Positions 1 to 9,961 of a stretch of 64,000 bases of DNA are shown piece by piece (position 1 is the stretch's first letter; every line of letters begins with the position of its first letter). The DNA is taken from assembly GCA_963726375.1 (NCBI GenBank), contig CAVSCE010000011.1, positions 124,001-188,000 on the forward strand, read 5' to 3'. Origin of the DNA: UTCFX2 sp963726375. GTDB taxonomy: Bacteria > Chloroflexota > Anaerolineae > Anaerolineales > UBA4823. Below the pieces are notes generated by a model, which did no database searches, was not told the origin of the DNA, and was given only the letters and a program-made list of their open reading frames with translations. Both the position numbers and the translations under genes were made by a program.

Positions 1-681
1 GACAAAGATTTATGGCAGAAGGCGACCCTGGACACCTGGACAGGGCTGCGCGCTTCCCCAGTTTGTTCGGAGTTTGTCCAGGACAAGATCGTCCTCAACG
101 TGGTGGAAGCATCTGCCAGGAAGTGGATCCGCCGCGATCCGCAGGGGCAGGCTTTTGCAAACCAGATTGGTTTTGAGCCACCAATCCTGTTTGCTCCAAC
201 CCGCGAATGTAAAGCCGACGACCCGCGCCCGGTGTTGGATTTTGCGTACCCGCGCGACACCAATCAGATCACGGACGCCCTGCTCGATATCTATATCGTT
301 GCGAACGTTCAGGGTGGGTTCGAATATTGGGAGCTGTCTTACGGATTCGGCGATGAACCGGACGAGTGGGATGTCCTGGCGCGGGACAACAACGGGAAAC
401 CGCAGCCGGAAGTTGTTTACAATTGGGATCTGATCGGATTTCCGAATGATATGGTGACTTTACGCCTTTACATGAAGGGCCCTGAAAGCGCCTACGCGGA
501 GCGAAAAATTCGCCTGTTCATCCAGGCGCCAACCCCCACGCCTGTCCCAATCCCGACAGAAACACCTATACCCTTCCCGACCGAAGCGCCTCCTCCAATT
601 TTTGAGACGCCCTTTCCAACAGAGCCTTTCCCGTTTCCGACGCCGACCGAAACTCCCTATCTCAAGCCGATCGTCCCCTGA
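1..681 (+). CDS. C-terminal part of a probable penicillin-binding protein (5' end outside the window)
   Basis: The reading frame is open from base 1 and ends at TGA 679-681, giving 226 residues with no start in view. The segment has the look of the region after the transpeptidase domain in Chloroflexota class A penicillin-binding proteins: a DLWQKATLDTWTGL stretch, two cysteines about 60 residues apart (PVCSEF and RECKAD), then a beta-rich domain. The last 45 or so residues are a Thr/Pro-rich tail (TPTPVPIPTETP and similar), a common linker or wall-spanning element in exported proteins of this group. No catalytic SxxK, SxN or KTG motif lies in this part, so the assignment is by resemblance only. 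It could also be another secreted or membrane protein with a Thr/Pro-rich tail. It converges on the minus-strand gene that ends at 733. Confidence 0.45.
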   Translation, partial: DKDLWQKATLDTWTGLRASPVCSEFVQDKIVLNVVEASARKWIRRDPQGQAFANQIGFEPPILFAPTRECKADDPRPVLDFAYPRDTNQITDALLDIYIVANVQGGFEYWELSYGFGDEPDEWDVLARDNNGKPQPEVVYNWDLIGFPNDMVTLRLYMKGPESAYAERKIRLFIQAPTPTPVPIPTETPIPFPTEAPPPIFETPFPTEPFPFPTPTETPYLKPIVP

Positions 682-732
682 GTTACCAGTCTGGGACGTT
701 CGAACTTATTGCAGACCGTTGATCGTCCCAGC

Positions 733-3056
733 TTACAGGAGCGGCATCTGGGGATCTCGATTTGCTGGAGGATCCAGGTGGAGCAGCACGTCAAGGTTCT
801 GCCGGCTTAAATTCTCGTTTTCTGCGAGCGAGCGGACGTGCCGGTATTTCAAAAAACGCCAGTTGTTTTCGACGATGGCTTTCAAGCGGCCATCTCTGCG
901 CAATTTCAACTCAACAAGGTTTGACCGACCGCCGGGAAGAACGATGAAACGTTTTGCCTGACTGCCGCCAGAGGCCGGATTTTCAACACTGGTCAAGACG
1001 CGTCCCAACAGCCCGGAGGCTGAAATGTGGAACTGGTATTTTACACTCCCTGACTCATCTCTCCAAAAGAGTGGAGGACGCAAACCGATTTCTCCCGGCT
1101 GGTCAGAAATGTCGACCTGAAATCCCAGCTGCCTGCCCAATACGGAAAGCAGTGCCTGCATCTCTGCCAGGTCGGCCCGCCGAGCAGCCGGTTGATCTTT
1201 TTGGCGAAGGCGCCAGATTTCGCTTTCGCCTTCCACCTGTTCACCATAAAGTCCAGGCATGCCTGGATCAGCGAAAAATCTGGAGTGAATAAGTCCTTCA
1301 GCTCGCTGAAAACAGCCAACTCAATACCTTGTAGATTAATTACTGGGTTGGACATCAGGCTTCGTACGACCAACATCTCCACCCGGTCCGCCAGTGGAAG
1401 AGAGACATTCTGGTCAGACACAGAGCTTTCCCCCAGCCACCACCGTCCGGCATCCAATGAGCGGCCTCCGGCGCCAAACCTGACAAACAGGCTGCCCCGG
1501 GTCAGGACTTCGGCGAGCGAATCCTCGAACTGGTGGATCAAATCTGCAGGCGAGCCGTCATCTGGAGGCGAGATGGCATGCGAGCGGATCAAGCCGCAAA
1601 GCGCAGCTGTGTGCAGCTTGAGATAGGCGGCGGGCTCACCATTCTTCCTTAAGAAATCGAGCAGCGCCGATCGAATGATCCGCCGTCGGTCGGTCTCCTC
1701 GCTTGTTGATACCAGCCGCTCCGTACCGCGCCTCCAGCTCAGCTGAACTAACTCGGGCTCAATCCGCAGCGCAGTCCCCTCCAGCTCAAAACCAGAAAAC
1801 TCGGCGGCAAGAAGTGAAGCAGAGATAAAACCCGGCTCAATTTCACCGATCAGACCCATCATGGGAGTTCCTTGTAAAGTCAGCTCAGCCGCGCCGGTCA
1901 GGGCGGCTGTCAGGGCAACAGTATGCCAGCCCCAGTCGTACCGCCGCCTCCGCAGCACGCTTTTGAATGGCCCGCTGGCCGAAGAACCCCACAGCCATCC
2001 TGCCCAGAGCGCTGATAAGGTCCAGAAAGCCTGGTTTGGGCGCGGGAACGCGCCGATCACCGCCGCGATCTCAATCGCATGAAGCGAACTCGTCTGCATT
2101 TCTGCTGCCAGATCCTTCAGCCGGCCTTCGAAAAGACAGATCCCGTTTGTTTCTAAAGGCAGTTCTGGCCAGCATGAGACTTGCGGGGCTGTCCCAACGC
2201 TGTTCAATTCACCAAACGCATCAGACCAGCTTTTAACAGCCAGTTCCATGGCTTTCCAGACGTTCTTTTCGAGGTAGCGCTGAGGCAGGTTAAGCTGGCG
2301 CGGGCGGCTTTTCACTGGTGGCTGGTGCCAGAGGCCGTTTGCCTGGTCGAATGCCGCCAGCAGCAGCGCGCTTGCGGCTCGCCGGTGGTGTTGTGGAATG
2401 GTATCAAGCCGGTTGATCACATCGAAAAGCGCATGCAGGGTCCGCGGCGGATAGACCGCCAGGGCTTCTTCAGCGTAGGCGCGATCTGGATCAGAAAGCG
2501 GAGCAACTCGCTCCAGCGCCCTGGCCCGGTACAGCGAGCCGCCGCTGCTTCTGGCTGACCTGGCAAGGTCGGCTTCATTTACATCCTGCTCTCCGTTTTC
2601 TTTGCAGAACGGGCAGGAGACAATTTTACCAACCAGGGTGTTTAACTCGCTCTCCCAGATGAATGCCTGGGCTTCAACTGCGCCGCCACAATTGGCGCAT
2701 TCTGTCTTGAACAGCATGCGTATCTGCGGCTCGATCCGTTCGCCGGCCTTCTGCGCCGAACCCAGATCTGCCAGGGCAGCGACCAGCTCTGCCTCAGAAG
2801 GGGGATTGGCGTAGAGCTCGATCAGGAATCGTGCAATCGGGTTGTTTACCGCCGCAAGAAGCCGGTAACCCGAGCGAGCGATCTCAACTGCCAAACGCGG
2901 GCTCGCACCAAACGGGTCCAGCACCCAACTCCCAGGCCGCACTCGTTCCTCGAGCCAGCGAGATGCCGATCCTTCCATCAACGGCGGCAGATAGCGCTGT
3001 AGCGGGACCCCCTGTTTCGGATAGCGACCGGGGATGAATGCTGTTCCGTCAGACAT
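733..3056 (-). CDS. Large DNA-methyltransferase-like protein with zinc ribbon, catalytic motif degenerate; one frameshift
   Basis: The N-terminal part (to about 1240) and the C-terminal part lie in different frames; an indel near 1235-1250 joins them into about 774 residues. Near residue 47 is a SAM-binding-like motif DPFGASP, followed by NNPIARFLIEL. Between about residues 119 and 148 are two CxxC pairs (ECANCGG and SCPFCKE), a zinc ribbon. The order resembles DUF1156-type adenine-specific methylases. Where those carry (D/N)PP(Y/F), this protein reads AFPRPNQAFW, so the catalytic motif is changed and activity is doubtful. The C-terminal quarter is not recognised. The gene lies 65 bp downstream of pyruvate kinase in the same orientation. 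It may be a degenerate methyltransferase used as a nucleic-acid-binding protein; that is inference. Confidence 0.5.
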
Positions 3057-3121
3057 ACCAACCTCCAGCTGTTGGTGGTTTCTGGTTTATCCTGCCGACA
3101 AATTCCTGGACCTGTGTGTGA

Positions 3122-4564
3122 TTATTCTCCGATGGTATGAAGATAAGCTGTGTTGGTCGGACGGCCTTTCTGGATCGGGTAGCCAAACGTGAAGATCGTT
3201 TGCTGGCCGGGTTTGACCTGCCTGGTTTCCAGCAGCGCCATCTCCACGGTTTTAATCATCTCGTCGATCGATTTGACCCGAGCCACCCGGATCGGGATAA
3301 CTCCCCAATAAAGGTTCATGCGGTGATAGGTCATTTCATCCGGTGTGCAGGCCAGGATGGGTACAGCCGGTCGTTCTTTGGAGAGCATGCAGGCGGTTCG
3401 ACCGCTTTCCGTGAATGCGGCCAGCGCGGCTACATTGCGGTCGCCTGCCAGCTCGGTTGCTGCCCTGGTCATATAGTAGGTGTCATCATCGCACTCGCCG
3501 GGCTCAGACAGACCTCTCCAGCGGCCCCATTGGGAATTATGCTGCTCAGCCTGCTGGATGATGGAAGCCATCATTCGGACTGTCTCAGCCGGATATTTTC
3601 CGACCGCGGTTTCACCGGAGAGCATCACTGCGTCCGTCCCATCGAAGACGGCATTGGCGACATCCGACGCCTCAGCCCGGGTCGGGCGCGGCTGGTGGAT
3701 CATCGACTCGAGCATCTGGGTTGCAGTGACCACGATCTTTGCCTTGCGATTTGCCGTTTCAATGATCCGCTTTTGGGCGATCGGCACCATTTCTGGCGGC
3801 ATTTCGACTCCCAGGTCGCCGCGCGCAACCATTACACCATCCGCAGCCTGCAGGATTGCTTCCAGATGCTCCAGCGCTTCGGGTCGTTCCAGTTTTGCGA
3901 TAACCAGGGGCTGGCGGCGGTCGGGAGCATGCTGCTCGATCGTCTTTCGGACCTGCTGAATGTCCGCCTCACTGCGAACGAATGACACGGCAAGGGCATC
4001 CACGCCGAGCTCGAGCCCGAATATCAGGTCTGCGACGTCTTTCTCGGTGAGCGCAGGCATATCCAGCCGGACCCCAGGCAGGTTCACCCCTTTATGCGGT
4101 TTCAGGATTCCACCCAGGACAACCCTGGTCAGGATCTGGCTGGGATCGGTTTTTGAACGCTCGACCACCATCAGCTCCAGGTTGCCGTCGTCGAGCAAGA
4201 TTCGACTGCCGGGAATGGCGCATTCCGGAAGCCCTCTGAAATCCACAGAGACGATCTCGCTGTTCCCGAGCAGCTCTCGTGTAGTCAGAGTCAGAGCCTG
4301 GCCTGCGGTCAGCTCTACCTTGCCGCCGGCGATCTCCCCGGTGCGGATTTTTGGACCCTGGATGTCCTGTAAAATTGTCACGGGAAGCCTGAGCTCCTCC
4401 GAAAGCTCGCGTATTTTGTGAAAAACCCTGCGGTGGTTCTCATGATCTCCATGCGAGAAGTTCAGCCGTGCGACGTCCATCCCGGCCAGCATCAGCGCTT
4501 TAAGGGTCTCCTCATCCTGGCTTGCAGGTCCGATCGTCGCGACGATTTTCACCCGGTTCAGCAT
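3122..4564 (-). CDS. pyk: Pyruvate kinase
   Basis: Converts phosphoenolpyruvate and ADP to pyruvate and ATP at the end of glycolysis, in the cytoplasm. About 480 residues, the usual length for forms that include the C-terminal domain. The N-terminus VKIVATIGPAS is the family signature. The active-site block AKLERPEALEHLE carries the catalytic Lys and a metal-binding Glu, and MVARGDLGVEMP follows. An upstream in-frame ATG exists at 4576, but the ATG at 4564 has AAGGA five bases before it and gives the typical short N-terminus, so I chose 4564. The gene follows the CoA-transferase by about 50 bp on the same strand and is intact, which is notable among so many frameshifted neighbours. Confidence 0.96.
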   Translation of the reverse strand: MLNRVKIVATIGPASQDEETLKALMLAGMDVARLNFSHGDHENHRRVFHKIRELSEELRLPVTILQDIQGPKIRTGEIAGGKVELTAGQALTLTTRELLGNSEIVSVDFRGLPECAIPGSRILLDDGNLELMVVERSKTDPSQILTRVVLGGILKPHKGVNLPGVRLDMPALTEKDVADLIFGLELGVDALAVSFVRSEADIQQVRKTIEQHAPDRRQPLVIAKLERPEALEHLEAILQAADGVMVARGDLGVEMPPEMVPIAQKRIIETANRKAKIVVTATQMLESMIHQPRPTRAEASDVANAVFDGTDAVMLSGETAVGKYPAETVRMMASIIQQAEQHNSQWGRWRGLSEPGECDDDTYYMTRAATELAGDRNVAALAAFTESGRTACMLSKERPAVPILACTPDEMTYHRMNLYWGVIPIRVARVKSIDEMIKTVEMALLETRQVKPGQQTIFTFGYPIQKGRPTNTAYLHTIGE

Positions 4565-4613
4565 GTTTTCCTTCATTGCATCATTTCCAAGGGCTGAGAT
4601 TAAGCCTTGCTTG

Positions 4614-5924
4614 CTAGATGTAGTTTAATTCCTTCGCTTTACGGGTCAGCTCTTCCCTGAACTCCGGATGGGCGATGTTAATCAGCTGGGTAGCCCTCTG
4701 GCGAATGGATTTGGCGTAGAGGTCCGCAGTGCCGTATTCTGTGACCACGTAGCGGACGTGGTTGCGCGTCGTCACTACACCGGCACCCTGGTTAAGCATG
4801 GCGGCGATCCTGCTGATCACCTTCCCATTTTTCAGCGTGGTCGTGCTGGGGAGGGCGATGATCGGGATGCCGCCTTTGGATCGCGACGCTCCATAAATGA
4901 AATCCAGCTGTCCGCCGACTCCGGAATAGATTTTTGGGCCGATGCTGTCGGCGCATACCTGGCCGGTCAGATCGACTTCGATCGCTGAGTTGATCGCCAC
5001 CTGGCGGTCGTTTTGGGCGACCACGAAGGGGTCGTTCACATACTCGGACGGGTGCAGCTCGATCAGCGGGTTATCGTCCACCCAATCGTACAGCCGCTTT
5101 GTGCCGATGATGAATCCGGCGATCATCTTTCCAGGATGAATGCTTTTGCGCGCTCCGGTCAAGATGCCCTGGTCGACAAGATCGATCACTCCGTCTGAGA
5201 ACAGCTCGGTGTGGATGCCCAGATCGCGTTTGTCCCGCAGATAACCAAGCACCGCGTCTGGAATTGCGCCGATCCCCAGCTGCATCGTCGCTCCATCGGG
5301 GATCAGCTCGGCGATATGGCAGGCGATAGAGTCGATTACTTCATTCGGATCGCCTTCGGTCATCGCCAGCTCAGTCAGGGGGTAGTCCACCGGGACGATG
5401 TAGTTGAGCCTGCTCAAATGGATAAAGGAATCGCCAAGCGTTCGAGGCATTTTCTGGTTGACTTCAGCGATGATGATTTTCGCCGATTCAGCCGGGGTTT
5501 TTGTCAGGCCAACTTCGACGCCGAAACTGCAGAAGCCGTGCTCATCGGGTGGGGAGACGTGGATCATCGCGACATCCAGCGGCAAGTGGCGGTTCTTAAA
5601 CAATAGAGTAAATTCCGACAACAGCACCGGTGTGAAATCGGCACGCCCTTCATGAACCGCCTGGCGGACATTATGGCTGACGAACATGGTATTCACCCGG
5701 ATATGGCCTTCCATCTCGGGTTTTGTGTAGTCAGCTGGTCCGATGCTCAAAGCCTGGCAGATTTCGATATCCTCCAGGTTTGGGGCATAATCAACCAGCG
5801 CACCGAGCAGCTTTACCGGTACAGAGCAGTTCCCTGTTAGAAAAATCCGGTCCCCAGATTTTATTTTACGCACCGCCTCTTCTGCCGAAACGACGCGTGA
5901 TTGATAAAGTTTGCTGTAATCCAT
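4614..5924 (-). CDS. Acetyl-CoA hydrolase/transferase family CoA-transferase (4-hydroxybutyrate/butyrate CoA-transferase type)
   Basis: 436 residues, intact. Family members move CoA between acetyl-CoA and another carboxylate (4-hydroxybutyrate, butyrate, succinate or propionate) through a glutamyl-CoA thioester. The likely catalytic Glu is in HTELFSDGVIDLV. The glycine-rich GVGGQLDFIYGA segment and the C-terminal VRYVVTEYGTADLYAKSIR block are characteristic. GGAG lies about seven bases before the ATG, and this ribosome binding site overlaps the last codons of alanine dehydrogenase (stop 5928-5930), so the two genes are probably co-transcribed and coupled. The neighbourhood (ornithine aminotransferase, alanine dehydrogenase, pyruvate kinase) suggests a role in fermentation with acyl-CoA energy recovery. 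The actual acyl substrate cannot be read from the sequence. Confidence 0.88.
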   Translation of the reverse strand: MDYSKLYQSRVVSAEEAVRKIKSGDRIFLTGNCSVPVKLLGALVDYAPNLEDIEICQALSIGPADYTKPEMEGHIRVNTMFVSHNVRQAVHEGRADFTPVLLSEFTLLFKNRHLPLDVAMIHVSPPDEHGFCSFGVEVGLTKTPAESAKIIIAEVNQKMPRTLGDSFIHLSRLNYIVPVDYPLTELAMTEGDPNEVIDSIACHIAELIPDGATMQLGIGAIPDAVLGYLRDKRDLGIHTELFSDGVIDLVDQGILTGARKSIHPGKMIAGFIIGTKRLYDWVDDNPLIELHPSEYVNDPFVVAQNDRQVAINSAIEVDLTGQVCADSIGPKIYSGVGGQLDFIYGASRSKGGIPIIALPSTTTLKNGKVISRIAAMLNQGAGVVTTRNHVRYVVTEYGTADLYAKSIRQRATQLINIAHPEFREELTRKAKELNYI

Positions 5925-5927
5925 TGC

Positions 5928-7020
5928 TTACTCCATTTGGGCCAGCGATGAAAGGCTTGAGATGTGGCGGATACGGCCCTTGTGAGTCCCAACGCCGTGG
6001 GCAATTCCCGGGTTCTCTTCAATCGCCCGGTCGACCCCGTTTGTGACCATTTCTACGATAAACGGCATCGCGGCGTTGAGAAAGGCGTAAGTTGCGGTGC
6101 GAGAGACGACGCTGGGCATATTTGGCACGCAGTAGTGGATCATCCCCTCATCAATAAAGGTCGGTTTCTCGTTGGTAGTGGGTCGGGAAGTCTCAAAGCA
6201 GCCGCCTTCATCGATGCTGATGTCCATCAGCACCGAACGAGGTTTCATCTGGCGCACAATCTCGCGCGACACGAGCTGGGGTGTGCGCTCGCCGGGAACG
6301 AAAACCGTCCCGACCAGGACATCGGCATATTTGCAGACGCGCGCGATGTTGAATTCATTCGAGATCATGGTCACCATCCCGGGGAAGGCGTTGTGGATCG
6401 CCTCGAGTGCCTGAATATTCGTATCCAGCACAGTGAGATGAGCTCCCAAACCAGCAAACGCCCTGGCGGCACAGGTCCCAGCAATTCCAGCGCCGAGGAT
6501 GGCTACCTCCGCCGGAGGGATGCCCGGCATCCCTCCAATTAAGATCCCCTTTCCACCAATGTTGCTCTGCAGCAGCCTGGCGCCAACCTGCGCAGCCAGG
6601 ATCCCGCCGATCTGGCTGAGCGGCTTTCGGATCGGGACGGTGCCGTCGGCGAGCGTGATTTGTTCGTAGGCGATCGCAGTGATTTCATTTTCTAATAATT
6701 TATCAATTTTATCCTGGCGGGCGGAGCCGAGATGGAGCAGCCCGGCGAGGGCAACACCCGGTCGCAGCCAATCGATCTCCTCTGCCAAAGGGCGGGCGAC
6801 TTTTAACGAGCAAATCGGCGCGCCCAAATACCTCGTGCGGCGAATACGCGATCCGCGCCCCTGCCTGCATGTATTCCTGATCGCTGAACCCTGCTCCCAG
6901 ACCTGCTTCGTGCTCGACATAGACGATATGCCCCATTTGGGTCAGCATTTTAACCCCCGCAGGGAAAAGCCCCACCCGGTATTCAAAAGACCGGCGCTCT
7001 TTCGGAATACCTATGTTCAT
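5928..7020 (-). CDS. ald: Alanine dehydrogenase, interrupted by one inserted base
   Basis: Interconverts L-alanine and pyruvate plus ammonia with NAD. The first part (MNIGIPKERRSFEYRVGLFP, residues 1-20) and the rest are in different frames. The extra base is in the TTTT run at 6801-6804: with three T the frame reads on through VKVARPLAEEIDWLRPG into the remainder, about 363 residues, the normal length. The Rossmann motif is VAILGAGIAGTCAARAF, followed by the usual VLDTN acidic residue. The start has AGAGGTGA upstream with five-base spacing. It sits 21 bp after the aminotransferase gene and 3 bp before the CoA-transferase, so this looks like an amino-acid-catabolism operon. The frameshift is most likely a sequencing error. 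Confidence 0.93.
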
Positions 7021-7041
7021 TCCTTCACCTCTTTTCCTTTT

Positions 7042-8244
7042 CTAATCCATCCTGAGCACTTCGCGGATTCTCTCTAACGCCCAATCGATTGCAGGGCGGT
7101 CGATGATTAAAGGCGGCGCAAACCGGATGACGTGCTGGTGGGTCTCTTTTGCCAGGATGCCGCGCTTCATCAGCGCTTCGCAGAAACGGCGCGCCCCGCC
7201 TGCTTCTGGCTTAAGTTCCACCCCGACCAGCAGCCCTTTCCCTCGCACTTCTTTGACGTGTCTGCTGGGGATTTCTGAGAGCTGCTCCATCAAATATTCG
7301 CCCATTTCAGCCGAGTTTTCGACCAGGTTCTCATCGCGAATGACTCGCAGCGCAGCTCTGGCGACCGCAGCCCCCAATGGATTCCCGCCGAAGGTCGAAC
7401 CGTGCTCGCCTGGCTGGATTAACCCCATCACGGACCTGTCGGCCAGCGCTGCTGAAACCGGGTAAAAACCCCCGGAGAGCGCCTTGCCCACGATCATGAT
7501 ATCCGGGCGCACGCCTTCGTGATCGCAGGCAAACAGTTTTCCCGTGCGGCCCAGACCGGTTTGAATCTCGTCAGCGACTAAAAGCACATGGTTCTCATCT
7601 GCAATCTGGCGCAGCTGCCGCAGGAATCCGTCCGGGGGAACGATCACACCGGCCTCGCCCTGGATCGGCTCAAAGAGGATCGCGGCAGTATGGGGGGTGA
7701 TTGCTTTGACCACCGCCTGAGCATCTCCGCCCTGGACGGTGACAAATCCGGGCGTGAACGGCCCAAAATCGTCTCGGTAAGACGGCTCAGTCGAGAAGGA
7801 GATCACGGTCACCGTCCTGCCGTGAAAGTTATTGGCGAAGGTGATGATTTCTGCCTGGTGGCGCGGCACGCCTTTTACCTGGTAGGCCCATTTTCGAGCG
7901 AGCTTGATCGCCGTTTCGACCGCCTCGGCGCCGCTGTTCATGGGCAGCGCCATCTCATAGCCTGTCATCTCGGACAGCTCTTTATATAATAAAGGCAGCT
8001 GGTCATTTCTGAACGCCCGCGATGTTAGCGTTAATCTGCTGGCCTGCTCGACCAGGGCATGCAGGATTACTGGATGCACGTGCCCCTGACTCAGCGCCGA
8101 ATACGCGCTCAGGCAGTCCAGGTAGCGGGTGCCTTCCACGTCGTAAACCCAAATCCCCTCTGCACGCTCGATCACGACATCGAGGGGGTGATAATTGTGC
8201 GCACCGTAATTCTCTTCTAATTCAATGAATTCCCAGGTATGCAT
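7042..8244 (-). CDS. rocD: Ornithine aminotransferase (class III PLP-dependent aminotransferase)
   Basis: Transfers the delta-amino group of ornithine to 2-oxoglutarate, giving glutamate semialdehyde. 400 residues from the chosen start. The PLP lysine is in IVGKALSGGFYPVSA. ADEIQTGLGRTG, NSGAEAVETAIKLARKW and GEHGSTFGGNPLG are the usual cofactor and phosphate contacts and point to the RocD branch. The frame is open to 8313, but the ATG at 8244 is preceded by GGAG with suitable spacing and gives the typical N-terminus MHTWEFIELEENYGAHNY. It is followed by ald, so ornithine/arginine and alanine breakdown are linked. Other class III enzymes such as acetylornithine aminotransferase are possible but fit less well. 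Confidence 0.9.
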   Translation of the reverse strand: MHTWEFIELEENYGAHNYHPLDVVIERAEGIWVYDVEGTRYLDCLSAYSALSQGHVHPVILHALVEQASRLTLTSRAFRNDQLPLLYKELSEMTGYEMALPMNSGAEAVETAIKLARKWAYQVKGVPRHQAEIITFANNFHGRTVTVISFSTEPSYRDDFGPFTPGFVTVQGGDAQAVVKAITPHTAAILFEPIQGEAGVIVPPDGFLRQLRQIADENHVLLVADEIQTGLGRTGKLFACDHEGVRPDIMIVGKALSGGFYPVSAALADRSVMGLIQPGEHGSTFGGNPLGAAVARAALRVIRDENLVENSAEMGEYLMEQLSEIPSRHVKEVRGKGLLVGVELKPEAGGARRFCEALMKRGILAKETHQHVIRFAPPLIIDRPAIDWALERIREVLRMD

Positions 8245-8325
8245 ACTCGATCTCCATCCACTAAGATTATAGCTTGAAATCACCGAATCAAAATGCCTTG
8301 AGGCCAGGACCAACCTCGCTTTTTA

Positions 8326-8883
8326 TTATTTTCGCTCGTAGAACACAAAAAGGACGCTGCCATACTGGCGTTGGTCAAACTCAGTCAGGTTGTCTAGCGC
8401 TTGCTCCGAATATTCAATCGGATGGATCTGGACGATCACCCAGGCATCTTCCGAAAGCCAGGCAGGTTGGCGATCCACTGCTGCCAGGGCGCGCTTCCAT
8501 AAGTCCTTGTACTGCGGCGGCGCGATAAATACATAATCGTAACTGCGTCCATTTGGGTGTTCAAGCAGTGAGAACGCGTCCATCCGGAGCACTTCAGCCC
8601 GTTCGCCCAAGCCTGTGGAGCTCAGGTTGAGCCGGATCGTTTCGACAGCCTGGCGCTGCTTGTCGTTGAAACATACAAAAGAAGCCCCGCGGCTGAGCGC
8701 TTCAATCCCGACGCTCCCCGTCCCAGCAAAAAGGTCGAGCATTGTCGATTCGATCACATCCCCGGCGAGGATATTGAAAAGCGATTCCTTGGCTCGATCG
8801 GTGATCGGGCGAGTGGAATTGCCAGGCACGTCATGGAGCTTGCGCCCGCGCGCTTTTCCGCCTATTACACGTAAACCGCTCAT
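8326..8883 (-). CDS. rsmD: 16S rRNA (guanine(966)-N(2))-methyltransferase RsmD
   Basis: Methylates G966 (E. coli numbering) of 16S rRNA during 30S assembly. 185 residues, standard length. The N-terminus RVIGGKARGRKLHDVPG and the TRPITDRAKESLFNIL block are diagnostic. The SAM-binding motif DLFAGTGSVG is at residues 50-59. The catalytic (N/D)PP(F/Y) motif is replaced by APPQY at residues 121-125, a variation I associate with related lineages. The gene is separated from the upstream decarboxylase-family gene by a clear hairpin terminator, so it probably has its own promoter or starts the rocD-ald transcript. Confidence 0.93.
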   Translation of the reverse strand: MSGLRVIGGKARGRKLHDVPGNSTRPITDRAKESLFNILAGDVIESTMLDLFAGTGSVGIEALSRGASFVCFNDKQRQAVETIRLNLSSTGLGERAEVLRMDAFSLLEHPNGRSYDYVFIAPPQYKDLWKRALAAVDRQPAWLSEDAWVIVQIHPIEYSEQALDNLTEFDQRQYGSVLFVFYERK

Positions 8884-8893
8884 CGTATTCTTT

Positions 8894-8922
8894 GTAAAGA
8901 AAAGGCGGAGCTGAGCTCCGCC
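8894..8922 (-). terminator. Rho-independent terminator after the uroporphyrinogen decarboxylase family gene
   Basis: On the minus strand a 7-bp G+C-rich stem (GGCGGAG/CTCCGCC, positions 8904-8910 and 8916-8922) is followed by a TTTTCTTT run, six bases after the stop of the gene ending at 8929. Confidence 0.85.
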
Positions 8923-8928
8923 AACAGG

Positions 8929-9912
8929 TTAAACCGATTCCAGAACGCTCTGGCGAAGAGCCAGGGTATTACCCAATGGTGTGATAATCGGAGCCACACA
9001 GCCGGTGCCCAGGATAAACCGTCGACCGCCTGTCGCCTCGATCGCTTCGGCAGCTTCCCGGCGGATATCGGCTGGACTGCGGTATACCAGCGTAGCGCGC
9101 GATACTCCACCGCAGACTGCTCCTGAATAATTTGCCAGAGCCTGGCTGAGCGAAGGAGATGTATCGCGGTCGTGCCAGTTAATGATGTTGGTCGGGTAAT
9201 CGCGCATCAAATCGAACATTACATCTGTCCCATGCAGGTGCATCATTTTTATCCACATCATGCTTGCCGGCTCCAGCGTCTGCAGGTCGAACGGCCGCCC
9301 AAAGCGCATGTATTCTGACTCAGACATCAGCCCGAATTGAGCGTGCTGGACTGCAAAGAAAATCCCCGCGATCCCGGTTTTCTGGGCTGCCTCAATAAAA
9401 CGCACCGTGCTTTTGGTGATCGTCTCCAGGCCTGCCAGCAGCGCCTCTGGGTACCGGCGGGCGTGGACGAGCAGCTTCTCGCTTCCAGCCAGGTTTTTTG
9501 CCTGGCTGAGCGGGTTGAAAATCGTCTGTATCACCGGGGTATCCGAACCAAGCTCCTTGACCAGCAGGCGCAGGCATTCAAGTTCTGCGCCGAGGTGGGC
9601 TTTTTCGGGGTCCAGGACGGGCAAGCTGCCCCAGTCTTCTGGACGCTCGATCACACGCCGGGTGTACTCTCGGGTGCCTTCCGTAGCGCCCCGCCATTCA
9701 TCTTCTACCCCCCAATCCTTCAAACAGTATGATGAAGAAGGCGTGACTTTTACCAGGTCAAAATCGAAGGCACGTTGGTAAGCAAGCGTCGCCTTCGCAA
9801 GGCTGGCCGGCGTCTGGTCGTCCACTGGAAAATGGCGCCACAGCGCTACAGGTGGACGGTCAGGCAAACTGTTTGAGAGGCAGTCTTCTAAACGTTGTCT
9901 GTGTGTTGTCAT
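8929..9912 (-). CDS. Uroporphyrinogen decarboxylase (URO-D) superfamily protein
   Basis: 327 residues from the chosen ATG at 9912, which has AGGGTGA just upstream; the open frame extends to 9999. The fold assignment rests on the TIM-barrel pattern of the URO-D/methyltransferase superfamily: a DFDLVKVTPSSSY strand near the N-terminus, HLHGTDVMFDLMRDY, NIINWHDRD and the C-terminal GGRRFILGTGCVAP. The early RPPVALWRHF block is also usual. Many members are not heme enzymes but act in corrinoid methyl transfer. No methyltransferase partner or corrinoid protein lies nearby and no other heme genes are present, so I do not assign hemE. Confidence 0.75.
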   Translation of the reverse strand: MTTHRQRLEDCLSNSLPDRPPVALWRHFPVDDQTPASLAKATLAYQRAFDFDLVKVTPSSSYCLKDWGVEDEWRGATEGTREYTRRVIERPEDWGSLPVLDPEKAHLGAELECLRLLVKELGSDTPVIQTIFNPLSQAKNLAGSEKLLVHARRYPEALLAGLETITKSTVRFIEAAQKTGIAGIFFAVQHAQFGLMSESEYMRFGRPFDLQTLEPASMMWIKMMHLHGTDVMFDLMRDYPTNIINWHDRDTSPSLSQALANYSGAVCGGVSRATLVYRSPADIRREAAEAIEATGGRRFILGTGCVAPIITPLGNTLALRQSVLESV

Positions 9913-9961
9913 AGGGTCACCCTGTGATAAATGGAAATCAAGCAGATTATACAAAGATGGA

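Noticed and set aside
691..731. Inverted repeat CTGGGACG/CGTCCCAG between two convergent genes
   Set aside because: The arm is only 8 bp with a 25-base loop and no T run, so it is not a convincing terminator.
3137..3985. Long open frame (282 codons) antisense to pyruvate kinase
   Set aside because: It is a shadow of the GC-rich codon pattern of pyk, has no homology-like motifs or ribosome binding site, and the sense gene is intact and certain.
8929..9912. Assignment of the URO-D family protein as hemE
   Set aside because: No other heme genes are nearby and many family members are methyltransferases; the sequence alone does not support the specific enzyme.
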